Below are positions 49,904-60,482 of a DNA stretch of 64,000 bases, piece by piece. The stretch is from Eutrigla gurnardus (lineage: Eukaryota > Chordata > Actinopteri > Perciformes > Triglidae). The stretch's first letter is position 1, and every line of letters starts with the position of its first letter. Where the stretch lies: positions 13,001,407 through 13,065,406 of the forward strand of contig OY741285.1 of the NCBI GenBank assembly GCA_963514095.1, in the 5' to 3' direction. Under the pieces are notes generated by a model, which worked only from the letters and a program-made list of their open reading frames with translations, did no database searches and had not been told where the DNA came from. Both the position numbers and the translations under genes were made by a program.

Positions 49904-52900
49904 ATGTCATCCGTGGACTCGAGTGGTGACGGTGGGAAGTGGCTGGATGCTCACTACGACCCAGTTGCAGGTCTGTACACCTTCTCGTCCTGCGTGGACT
50001 TGGCGGATCTCAGCGGAGACGGGGAGAGTCGGCTGGTAGTGGGGGACCTGGGTTCTGGCTCATCGGGCATGAAGCTGAAGGTATACCGGGGAACGGCGCT
50101 GATGAGCGAAAGCACCCTGCTGGACCTGCCCGCTGGCCTCGTCGCCTTCTTCATGGACCTGCACGAACCGCGCATCCCCGCCGTCGCTGTGGCGTCCGGA
50201 CCCTGCATCTACGTCTACAAAAACCTGCGGCCGTACTTCAAGTTCACACTGCCCGGTCTGGAGGTCAACACGCTGGAGCAGGTCTGGTTCAGTCTGTGGT
50301 TCTGTAAGATGGAACACAGAACAATATCACAAGAACAGAATAAGATCACTCCAAAAATAATTAAATTTTGAACAAAATAATGATAATCGTGATAACATCG
50401 TATTGTGATAACATCGTAAGGTGATAACATCATATCGTGACTGAAGTATTGTGATAATATTGCATTGTGATAATATCGGAGGGGGATAATAACATTGGAT
50501 CGTGTTAACATCGTAGGGCGATAACACCGTATTGTGATAATATCTTATTATCATGATAATATTTTATGATAATATCATAGGGTGATAATATCGTAGGGTG
50601 ATAACATCGTATCGCGATAACATCGTATTGTGATAACATATCATGATAACATCCTATCATTGGACTATTCAATAAAAGGAAGTTTTATCATGTGTTAGAT
50701 TTAACTTTACAACTGTAGAAAGAGCGGACTGTTCCTTTAATTATTGTGCTGGAAGTAAAGCTGAGCTCACCTGTGGTGTTCTGCACTCTGCTTGGTCAGG
50801 ACGTGTGGCAGCAGGTGAGGGAGGGTCAGATCGACCCTCTGACCCTGAAGGAGATGCTGGAGAGCATCAGGAAGAAGGCCGACATCCCGCTGTCCGTCCG
50901 CTCACTCAGGTTCTTGTCGCTGGAGACCGACGACATGGATGACTTCGTCCAGCTACACAAACAGCAGCCAATCAGACGGCAGGTTGGAAGCTCATTATAA
51001 TATCCATGACCCCCCCACACACACACACACACTGTGATTGGTCAATCGTCACCCCTATGTTTTAGACCGTCATCACCTGCATCGGGACCCTGAAGAAGAG
51101 CACGGCTGACGAGGATGGCGTCAGCTGTCTGGTGATTGGCACAGAGAGCAGTGAGGTCTTCGTCCTCGACCCCGAAGCTTTCATCATCCTCTCCAAAGTA
51201 AACTCACAGCACACTCTGCTACTACTGGCTTCAACTGGTCTTACTGGGAGGATGGGGTTCATTATTTGGAACATTTAACATCTCACTCTGATCACACTGG
51301 AGGAAACCACACTGATGCTGGAACATGATTTACTACTCTGTTCACAAGGGACACATTAAAGCTGTAGAGCTAGCTGGTTAGTTAGTTAGCCAAGTTTGTT
51401 ATTCTTTAACTATTGACTCGCTACCTAGATACCTAGCTAACTAGATAACTAGCTACCTAGATACATAGATAACTAAAAAAAAATGTTTTCCTCAAGGAAG
51501 TTCATTGAACGCAGACAACACACAACGGACTAAATAGTGTGAGAAATATGAAAATATTACAGTGACTGCAAGAAAGGAGACAAAACCTGGTGAGTTTCCA
51601 TAAACTAATATCATGTTAATGAGAGAGAGGGAGTTACAGTAATGTTGGGCTTGCTAGCTAACCGTAGCAGCCACTAATGCTGCTGGTTCATGTAAACTCA
51701 ACAGATGATACATGCAGGATGCTATTCATCTCCATGATGTGAAAAGCGAAAACAGTGAAAAGATGTTGATTGATCAGGAGCTTTTAGCTACATCTCATGG
51801 CTTTCCTCAGTTGATGACTTAACTATGCAAACATGTCGTGATCACAAACCGAACCGTCTCTGTGACGACTGAGGAAGGGCAATGAGGTGTGGCTGAGAGC
51901 TCTAGCAAGGAAGTGTGTGTGTGACCTAGATGGCGCTGCCGGCGGCTCCCACCATGATGGACGTGACAGGTCAGTTCGACGTGGAGTTCCGCATCACGGT
52001 GGCGTGTCGCAATGGCAACATCTACATCCTGCGCAGGTGAGACACGTGCCTGGCTGACAGGGGTCACCTGTAGACCATTGGAGCACCCTTCAGACCTCAA
52101 ACCTGACAGGTGTTTGTCCTGCTTCTCTTCAGAGACTCAGACAAACCCAAGTACTGCACCGAGCTGTCGGCCCACCCCGTCGGTCTCGTGAGAGTCGGCA
52201 AGAACGTGGTGGTCGGCTGCAGCGACGAGAGTCTGCAGGGCTTCACCCAGAAGGTCAGCTGACCTACATCCCGTTTACACTGTTGTTACCAAGACGACGA
52301 CATGGATAATTTCACACAACTCATGTAAACAGCAATATTCTGAGTGTAGCATCTGATTTATTCCTGGTTCACAGTCTAAGATATAAGTATTGGTACAAGG
52401 AGAAACCTGACGAAACCTGACCTCCTTAAAGCTGCATTCTCCCTGCTGTCCACCAGGGGTTGACTCCTCTCTGATTGTATAGAAGTCTATGAGAAAATGA
52501 CCCTACTTCTCTCTTAATTTTATATCTCAGTAAAAATGAGTTTATGCACTCAATCTCTAGTTTCAAGACTTGTAACAGCATGATGCTCATTTAGTCAATT
52601 GTGGTCCATTTAGAGTCAAACAGGCCAGAAAGCAGGAGATGCTTTAGGGGCGGGGCTACCTGCTGATTGACAGGCTGCTACCACGCTACCAATGCAGTCA
52701 GCTACTAGATGATTTTAACACTTAGCTGTAAAGTTGAATTATGAAGCTAATTTTGTCTCGTGTATCTTGTAAACTTAGTCAATGTGTCTCTCGTGTCTTC
52801 AGGGGAAGAAGCTGTGGAAGGTGGTCCTCCCGGCCCCCGTCACCACCATGGCTGCCATGGACCTCCCCACCAGGGGCTTCCAGGCGGTTCTGGTGGGCCT

Positions 52901-53633
52901 GGCCAATTGTGAGGTCCAGCTGTACCGGGACAAGAACCTGCTGAGCACCATCAAGACGCCTGACGTGGTCACCAGCATATGCTTTGGCCGCTACGGACGC
53001 GAGGACGGGACCCTCATCATGACCACCAAGGGTGGGGGTCTGATGGTGAAGATCCTGAAGAGGACGGCGGCCTTCGATGACAGGGACAGCTTCCCGGGGC
53101 CGCCGCTAGCCCAGAGCATCCGCCTCAATGTGCCCAAGAAGACCAAGCTGTATGTGGACCAGACGCTGAGGGAGCGTGAGAACGGCCTGGGCATGCACCG
53201 CGCCTTCCAGATGGACCTGAGTCGCCTGCGCCTGGCCGCCGCCAAGTCCTACGTGAAGGCCCTGGAGTCCAGCCTGACGCCAATGTCCTCCAGCCTCAGC
53301 GAGCCGCTCAAGATGAATGCTGTGGTGCAGGGCTTGGGCCCGTCCTTCAAACTGACCCTGAATGTCCAAAACACAGCGGCGTGTCGGCCCGCCATGAACC
53401 TGGCCATCAGCTTCCTGTATGACGAGAGCCTGTACCGGATCAGGAACCCGTACATGAGGATCCCCCTGCTGGTGCCGGGGCTCATCTACCCCGTCGAGAC
53501 CTTTGTGGAGTGCACTAGCGACAAGGGCATCTCTGACATCATCAAAGTGTTCGTCCTGCACGAGGGGAAGAGCTCCCCGCTGCTCACCGCCCACATCAAC
53601 ATGCCGGTCAGCGAGGGACTGACGCTCAACTGA
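49904..53633 (+). CDS. bbs1: BBSome subunit BBS1, 583 aa, six coding exons
   Basis: Core subunit of the BBSome, the coat that moves membrane proteins in and out of cilia; binds ARL6 through its N-terminal propeller. Exons are 49904-50281, 50800-50982, 51066-51197, 51930-52036, 52133-52253 and 52803-53633. Phases close to 583 codons plus stop (human 593). The start is MSSVDSSGDGGKWLDAHYDP. Recognisable segments are LRPYFKFTLPGLEV, IDPLTLKEMLESIRKKAD, FDVEFRITVACRNGNIYILR, GRYGREDGTLIMTTKGGG, LYVDQTLRERENGLGMHRAF and SHIxMP-like AHINMPVSEGL at the C-terminal appendage domain. The terminal exon alone codes 277 residues. Introns hold a GATAACATCGT repeat and an interspersed repeat. AATAAA follows at 54002-54007. 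Confidence 0.95.
50376..50660. repeat. About 17-bp repeat (GTGATAACATCGTATT) in bbs1 intron
   Basis: About 15 degenerate units of GTGATAAyATCGTAkkG in the intron after the first coding exon. Confidence 0.9.
52440..52680 (-). mobile_element. Interspersed fish repeat, copy 2 of 3, inverted
   Basis: Reverse-complement relative of 34,010-34,260, with TGGTCCATTTAGAGTCAAAC, TCTCTAGTTTCAAG and GGGGCGGGGCTACCTGCTG. It lies in the last bbs1 intron. Confidence 0.75.
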
Positions 53634-54001
53634 CAACACGCTTCTACTTCGTTCACTACAGACTCCAAACAACTGACCTTCACTACAGACTCCAAACATC
53701 TGACCTTCACTACAGACTCCAAACATCTGACCTGACTCTTGGTTTTGTACATTAAGGCTTCTGTTAGCGATGCACCAATACTGATCAAATAGATGGATCA
53801 GGTATCGGTTACCATTATTCTAATGAATGAGTCATTTATATCTTTGTATTTATTATTTATCTAGCTGATGTTTCCGGATACATAAACTTCTCTTCACTGA
53901 TCAATCAGGTCGATATCGGGATTGTTGAGTCCTTAGTTTGTATTGAAATATTAAATATTACGTTCTAAATATTCTGTGTGTTAAATGTGTTGTGTAGAAT
54001 G

Positions 54002-54007
54002 AATAAA
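54002..54007 (+). terminator. bbs1 polyadenylation signal AATAAA
   Basis: About 370 bp after the bbs1 stop codon and 270 bp before the next gene's ATG. Confidence 0.6.
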
Positions 54008-54274
54008 ACTTTGAGTGAACACATTGATACATGTTGGCGATAACGGTGAGACGGGTAAACAGTGAGACGGGTAAACACAGATGGGTTGATGATGTAACAC
54101 ATTGTTTGATCGTTCTCGTTGTGAAATAACAAAACTTCCTTTAGAGGCTGAAACAGTGAAACTGGACTTTCCACCGTGATGAAAGAGGAACATGAGTCTC
54201 TATAAAACCTGAAGAAGCAGCAGATCTGGATCACTCTCACATCTGGATCAGACTCTGAACATCTGGAACTGAAG

Positions 54275-56227
54275 ATGAGGCGCGTCATTGTGGTTCTGGG
54301 TGAGAAACTGACGAGCAGATTTGAATCTTTTCTAAATTATAAATATTCAACAACTCCTTCATTGTAAAGTTTAGCATTTTAGCATTCAATTAATAAAGTA
54401 AAACAATTTTGTTTTAAATCAATAAAAGTACTTAAATTTAAATTTAAACGTTATTGATATTCACTATGAACACCTGTTTAATTAAAATGAATGAATGTTG
54501 ATATTTTACTGTGAACAAACTTTCAGTCTGAAAGGTAATATAAATTCAGATTTACCAGGATTGTGGGGACCTGCCAACCTTACGGGGACACTACACATAA
54601 TGTGTGTATGTGTGTGTTGTTATTTCCCCAAATTGGTCTAGGATAAAAGGGAGTAGCATAAAACCAGATTAAATACGGCAGGAGTCAGGTGGTCCAGTTC
54701 TGTATATTTATTGCCATTCGGGGGAAGCTTTGTGTATCCTCAGGGAAAACTCAGGCCAACAAATCAAACAATACTAATTACAAAACTAATTTTGAACAAA
54801 AATCCAACTGTCTCACAAAAAGAAATGTACGGTCTAAACCTCCCGAGCATCAGGTAAACAGGAGAAAATGGGGAATAAACAAAATGGCAGCTCTCCCCTA
54901 CCTGGCTTCCTGGCTTAAGGTAAATACAGGTTCATAGGGCAGCAGAGGGAACAGCCACTACTGCTCTTATCAATTTATACACACACAACAGGTTTCAGTA
55001 GGCAACAGAGCACCGAGCAGCAATCAGAGCAGGTAGCAGAGAGAGAGATTGACGCATCTCCTCCTCAGCTTTATACTCTTGCTGGCCAATTAGGGCTCCA
55101 GGTGTCAAGAGGCACCACCCACTGTCTGGAGGCATGGCGGAGAATCTGGAGCTGAGGCCAAGACGCACACAAGCATTAGAAAAAAGACAAGCACTCCTCT
55201 GGAATGTAACAGTGTGCATGTGTGTGTGCGGTGTGTATGTGTAGCCCTGCTGTGTGTGTGTGACAGTGTGAGGTTCGGTCAGCTCTGCAGTGGAAACTCT
55301 GCCAACAGCAGGAGGTCGTCAGACGGCTGGGGACAGGGAGGCTATGGAGCCAGACGGTAAACAACACGCAACAACACGCAACGACAGGGTTGCCAACTCT
55401 CACCCTGCACAATGATCCAGGTGTACTATGGGAAACGTAGGCTCACGTGTCTGTGGTCTAAATGTCAGGACTTGTGTTGTTATTTTAGGGGTACCAGAGA
55501 CCACAAGGGTCTGGACATCGAGTGCCAGGACGGATCGATCGTCTACGCCCCGTTTGATGTGACACTCAACGGGAGGCTCACCGTCTACACCGACTCCACC
55601 AAGGCAGCGATCAACGAGGGCATCAACCTGAGGGGAGAAGGTCAGTTACCAGTAGACCAGGTCGCTCAAGTCCTGAACCTGAAGGGGATAAATACAGGAC
55701 TGAGAACCTTTCTATGGCTTCTCGATGGCTCCAACATGAGGAAGGCACTGTTAGCTGCTAGCTGGCAGTAAGCACTGTTAACTGCTAGCCGGCAGTGAAA
55801 TCTACTGCAACAATGCTAACGAGTTTACCGGAAGTTTGGTGCTACGTTACCGTGACAACACATCAACTTGTGTTAGTACTTTTACTGTAACAGTATTTGC
55901 ACTGTGTTGCATTAGTACTTCTACTGTACCAGAGTATTGTTACACTGTGCATTAGTACCTTTACTGTACCAGAGTATTGTTACTGTGTATTAGTGCCTTT
56001 ACTGTACCGGAGTATTGTATATAGTACCTGTACCACAGTAAAGTCCCATGTCTCCTGCAGGTCTGTGCTTCAAGCTGTTCTATGTCCGGCCCGATCGGAC
56101 CTCAGGCTCGGTGAGTAAAGGCCAGCGACTCGGTGTCATGCTGCCGATGCAGAGCGTTTATCCGGGAATCACATCACACGTCCACGTCCAGATGTGCGAC
56201 AGGAGCGACCCCACGCCATATTTCTGA
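54275..56227 (+). CDS. lect2: LECT2-family secreted protein, 151 aa
   Basis: Leukocyte cell-derived chemotaxin 2 type protein: secreted, M23-metallopeptidase fold, a liver/immune factor in vertebrates. Exons are 54275-54299, 55245-55356, 55489-55640 and 56061-56227. Phases close to 151 codons, the same length as human. Residues 1-16 or so (MRRVIVVLALLCVCDS) form a signal peptide. Zinc-site residues are kept: H51 and D55 (DHKGLD) and H138 (SHVHVQMCD). Cysteines C23, C58 and C142, plus the Cys in GLCFKLFYV, match human C25, C60, C142 and C99. Human C36 and C41 are replaced by S34 and Q39 (SSDGWGQGG). Intron 1 contains a probable solo LTR. AATAAA at 56291-56296. It could be any lect2 paralogue; fish often have several. 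Confidence 0.9.
54615..55211 (-). mobile_element. Probable solo LTR in lect2 intron 1
   Basis: About 597 bp bounded by TG...CA. Read on the minus strand it starts TGTTACATTCCAGAGG and ends AAATAACAACA. It has a TATA box (GAGTATAAAGC, about 55,070) and, downstream, a polyadenylation signal (GCAATAAATA, about 54,705), the order expected of an LTR. GTGTG occurs on both sides (54610-54614, 55212-55216), which would fit a 5-bp target duplication, but the flank is GT-rich. No internal retroviral genes. Confidence 0.65.
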
Positions 56228-56290
56228 TGATCTCACCGACAACCTTGTAACTTCTCTGTGCAACGGCATTAGAGATTTTTATTTGCTGCT

Positions 56291-56296
56291 AATAAA
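56291..56296 (+). terminator. lect2 polyadenylation signal AATAAA
   Basis: 64 bp after the lect2 stop codon. Confidence 0.7.
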
Positions 56297-56400
56297 ATTT
56301 AAGGAGTAGTTCTGTTGTTTGTCTTTAATCATAACGATGAAACACAAACATGACTTTGTGTAAAGTTGTTTTAAAGTGTTAAATATGATCACAGTTTACA

Positions 56401-56431
56401 GGATAGTATATACTGTATATATATATATATA

Positions 56432-56469
<38 letters not shown>

Positions 56470-56480
56470 CTGTATATATA
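56401..56480. repeat. (TA)n microsatellite
   Basis: TATA alternation interrupted by CTGTA, between lect2 and the fossil exon. Confidence 0.9.
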
Positions 56481-56603
56481 ACGGTAGCCTGGAGGATTTA
56501 CTCCCCGGGTTACAGTAGCACTGCAGGAGAGTGTCTCGGTGAGGAAGTAAACAAAGACTGAATGAAGGGCACAGTTTGGTTGTTGAAGAGTGTTTGTTTC
56601 CAG

Positions 56604-56737
56604 GTCTTGAGATTCTGTTCCACCTGACTCTGAGGAAGCAGTACGAGCTGCTGGTGGACATGGAGGACTCCTCGTTCTGCATCGACCCGGAGTCGAATAC
56701 ACACTGCATGTATCTGGATTCACGGATAAGGGGGCAG
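56604..56737 (+). pseudogene. Fossil exon of an MFAP4-like fibrinogen-domain gene
   Basis: After a splice-acceptor-like tttgtttccag the sequence reads GLEILFHLTLRKQYELLVDM ED, then SSFCIDPES, then in another frame YTLHVSGFTDKGAG, ending at a GTCAGT donor. This follows the fibrinogen C-terminal domain of MFAP4-type proteins (GLE..HLLT.. YEL.VDMED ... YTLHVSGF), with about a dozen residues deleted after MED and a frameshift after DPES. No other exons of such a gene are seen nearby. Isolated relic, possibly from a tandem mfap4 cluster. Confidence 0.7.
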
Positions 56738-56849
56738 GTCAGTTAGTGGAGCAGAAGATATTCAGGGATTTTCACACTAAAGGCTGAATATTAGTGGATC
56801 ATATGAGCTATCTGAGTACAGCTTAGAAATATACAGACCACATCTCTCA

Positions 56850-57065
56850 ACGTCTGTTTGAGTCTAAATGGACCAAAATTTACCAAATGAAAATCATGCT
56901 GGATTGAAGAAGGCTTGAAACTAGAGATTGAGACCATAAACTCATGTTTACAATGTTTACTGAGATAATAAATCAAGAGAGAAGTAGGGTCATTTTCTCA
57001 TAGACTTCTATACAATCAGAAGTCTATGAGAAGACTATGGCGGCCAGCAGGGAGAATGCAGCTAT
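56850..57065 (+). mobile_element. Interspersed fish repeat, copy 3 of 3
   Basis: Same orientation and wording as 34,010-34,260 (TTTGAGTCTAAATGGACCA, GGCTTGAAACTAGAGATTGA). Near its right end, GACTTCTATACAATCAGAAG followed by TCTATGAGAAG forms a local inverted repeat. Confidence 0.75.
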
Positions 57066-57330
57066 AAAATACCTTAAGCTTTAGCTTCACTATTCAGAAC
57101 TGGAGGTTCACAACTGGACTCTGGTGATATAAGGAATCTGAACCAGACCAACCAGTGGTGAATTAGGGAAGAAGTAGACTGTTTTTTTTATTACAAGTAC
57201 TACCCAAAGTATGTACAGATTGAAATAGTTGTATCTTAATGACATTTACACAATTACTGCCCGATTTAATGTGTATAACTGAACAGTTGATTGATCTAAA
57301 GGTGATATTTTATTTCAAAGTCCACGTTGT

Positions 57331-57403
57331 GACACTGTGGTGTAATTGTTAGCGAGGCCGAATAAGGTGCATGCGATAGTGGTTCAACTCCTGTGTTTCA
57401 CGA
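57331..57403 (+). tRNA. tRNA-like sequence, probably a pseudogene or SINE head
   Basis: TGGTGTAATTGTTAGCG (57338-57354) matches a Pol III A-box region as in tRNA-Gln/Glu. GGTTCAACTCC (57381-57391) is a B box with two mismatches, at the right spacing. The acceptor stem and anticodon arm do not pair convincingly, so a functional tRNA is unlikely. Confidence 0.4.
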
Positions 57404-57841
57404 AGTAGAAATAATCATTTTCATATCGGTAATCCCACAGGCACAAAAATAATGTGGCTGCAGTTGAAAATTAAGCATAATATCGCGCAAATACTTAGAC
57501 TAAGGCATATGATTTCAATCATATTTCACATATTAAAGAGAGTAAATATAAGCATCTATTTCAACACAGAAATGTCCTTAAACATTTCAGAAAACTCCCT
57601 TTCGCAAAAAATTGATGTTGAAAATGTTAGAGAAGATTGTTTAGATATGTGACCGGTAGGAAAAACGGCAATCAAAATCCTCTCTTGATGTAAAGCTGCT
57701 AGAATAACTTTTATTTCTGTATCGATTAGGTTGATGAGGAAAGGACCATTTTTTTCAGAGTTGGTTCAGATTCCAGAAAAAGGCGGAGACATGTAGGGAG
57801 AAACTCAGGGTTTGTTGAAGAAAACACAGGACATATATATG

Positions 57842-58605
57842 GATCAGTGGTGGGCAGTAACGGAGTACATACTGTACTTAAGTACATATCCAGAGGATTT
57901 GTACTTTACTTGAGTATTAGATTTATTTGGTACTTATTACTCTTACTTGAATACATTTCCAAGACAAATACTTTTACTCAAGTTAATTTCTAGAAAGGCT
58001 GAAAAGTACTCGTTACTTTCAGGTCTGCTCTTTTTTTTTTTTAAATACTATTGGACACAAGCTGTGTTTGTCAAAGAAGGAAACCTATCACAGTGCAGGC
58101 TCTCCACTTGGATCTACGTAAAAGTGGAAATACGTAATCCCTCCCCATAAGGATACCGCCATGGGCTATGTTCCGAACATAGCTACGACAGTGCAGTTTC
58201 CTTGGCAATATTACACCGTAAGATACATTATGATAATCTAGTCATACTAGTTTAAGGTATATGTATTGTATTATATTTTACTTATCTTGTGTGACTGTAT
58301 AGCGCATAGCAGTGGTTGGTATTTACTGGTGGTGCAGGAAGACATGAACTCCCAAAGCCTTTTTTACACAAATTAAACTATGTTAAGCCTATAAACATTA
58401 ATTTAATTTGAAATTTACTCTCTCTTACTTAAAGTAAATTTAAAAGCATGTACTTTTGGATACTTAAGTACCTTTAAAAGCAAGTACTTTTTTACTCTTA
58501 CTCGAGTACCATGTCGACTGAGCTACTTTTACTTGTAACAGAGTACATTTTGACCAATAGTATTTGTACTCCTACTCAAGTACTGTGTAACCAATCTTAG
58601 TGATA
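57842..58605. mobile_element. Fish interspersed repeat with AGTACTT/AAGTACT-rich ends
   Basis: Begins GTGGTGGGCAGTAACGGAGT and is rich in CTTAAGTAC/GAGTACT words at both ends in inverted sense, ending near CAAGTACTGTGTAACCAATC. Similar words at 6,640-6,700, 27,245-27,400 and 47,459-47,540 mark shorter relatives. Non-coding, and probably a non-autonomous DNA transposon. Confidence 0.6.
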
Positions 58606-58609
58606 TAAA

Positions 58610-59820
58610 AGTGAATTACAGTATAATAACAACTTGGACTAACTAGACCTTGGCCAGAATCAGAAGACACCAAATTCGTAAGGAGCCAATGTGTTGAGCA
58701 GCAATAATGAGGCAGGCAATGGAATAACTATTGAGTAGCCACTCTTGTATTTTTACAGTGCATGAAGAGACATTTTCAATTTGTACAAACATACAAAATA
58801 ATGACCCAGATTTCCAAAAATAAATAGTGTGCACACTTAAATAAAAGAAAAGTGTCCATTGGGGCCCTTATGAAATAAGAGTTGTTGCAGGTGCACCTGA
58901 TTTAAAGGTCCATGGAGTGTAATGTGAATGTATGTGTGGGAGTGTGTACGTGTATATCTCCTTTGTGGTGATTCTTCCTCAAAGTGGTTGGCTCGCCATC
59001 TGTCACGACCGGAATCTGGTCCTGGTCCTCGGATTTTCTCCGTCCTCTCAAAAACCTGACCTATACACAAGGTCATATAAGTTACAGTCTATTCTCAGAT
59101 GCATCATTAAGGTTTAAATGTCAAAAATCAATATATTGCATCAAACCTCATGTGTAAATCTTCAATCTTATCAAATCTTGAATCTTCAGTTTTAGTTTTT
59201 TTTAGTTTTTATAGTTGTAACATTCAACAATCAGTGTATCAAATATGAGAACTAAGTGCTCACCTATTTATCTGTTCATGTGAACAGTATCTCAACGATA
59301 TTTACGGTAAATAACCATTTACATTCAAACTATATCATAACCATATCAAAATAATGTGCAAATAACATAAAAAAAATACACAGAGATTTAGAGGTATCAA
59401 AGAAGTGTGCTTAATTACTCCAACACTATAGGCCTATTTATGCGAGAGAAACTGCACCAAAAATTACCCTCTAAGTAACTTTAGACTCACATTGAAATGA
59501 AATAAATTCCTTCAGTAGTTTTCACATTACAAAATAAAATATTTTAATCTCATCATATGATTTATCAAATTACTTCCTTTCCCTGTAAATTAGGAAAATA
59601 AAAAAAACTCCTTTTTACATTCAGATATCGGCATAAAATAATAGATACAATACACACATGTTCAAAATATTGCATCATTATTCACTTCAGTTCACTCTCA
59701 CAGCCTTTAATATCACCACTGCTCTCTTTCAGCACACTGAAAATCAACAGAGAAATAGCATCGGAGCAGCTAAAGAGACACGTGTCTCACCGTTGCTCTG
59801 TAGTTCAAAGCCGAGCACGC
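58610..59820. other. Intergenic AT-rich DNA
   Basis: No gene or recognisable element is seen apart from short A/T runs. Confidence 0.5.
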
Positions 59821-59977
59821 CGATGTCGGAGCTGCTGTTAGACACAGAGCTAGCATTAGCATGGACGACAACCGGACGGTAAGTACTAGCAAGGTTTTTT
59901 TTCTCCAGATAAACAACTCGTCCTACCGACGCAACTCGTCTGCTTCATGTAGTCACTCGGCTCCGGACTCCCAGTGG
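59821..59977 (+). other. Two exon-like segments separated by 30 bp
   Basis: ATGGACGACAACCGGACG|GTAAGT ends at 59878. After 30 bp, a ttttttttctccag-type acceptor is followed by a segment (NNSSYRRNSSASCSHSAPDS) that ends CAGTGG|GTAAGT at 59977. Both donors are consensus. The two segments join in frame, but 30 bp is too short for a normal vertebrate intron. A pyrimidine-rich tract with further cag acceptors follows to about 60,056. Not recognised; it may be alternative 5' exons of an unseen gene. Confidence 0.25.
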
Positions 59978-60366
59978 GTAAGTGCGCTGGCTTTCTTTTC
60001 CTCTTTTCACAGGTTAGCTCAGGTTTCTCTCCTTTTTCCTCTGTCTGCTAAGCAGGTAGCTGCGCTCACCCCGTGGCTAAGAAGCACTTCACCTCACGAG
60101 CTGAACGTGGTCTGCGTTACCCCTGATTGGCTGTTGGGGCTACTCCGTCTCCACGTGTGATCATGTGAATTTAGCGGTGTATTCAAATGCAATGGGAGAT
60201 TTATTTCTTTGCCGATATAAACAAATAAAAATAAGAAAATAAATACTCTCTCTTCTTTCTCTTATCTAATTGTGTTCATTTTACATCTGGGCTACAACTG
60301 CGGTCGAGTACTCTGTCCATCTCTGGTGGACAGGACAAAAGTCCTTGCTCTGAGGCATGCGCAGCC

Positions 60367-60415
60367 CCCCCCCCCCCCCCCCCCAATATAAGTGACCCCC
60401 CCCCCCCCCCCCCCC
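60367..60415. repeat. Two poly-C runs
   Basis: C-runs of about 20 bp each flank AATATAAGTGA. Confidence 0.95.
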
Positions 60416-60482
60416 AAAGCCGCGGTATAGTTCGCACACTGACGTCATCAATTGTCGTGGAAACAGAACGATGCCCCCAGAG

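Noticed and set aside
57331..57403. Functional tRNA-Gln/Glu gene
   Set aside because: Box-like promoter elements are present but the stems do not pair convincingly. Kept only as a tRNA-like relic.
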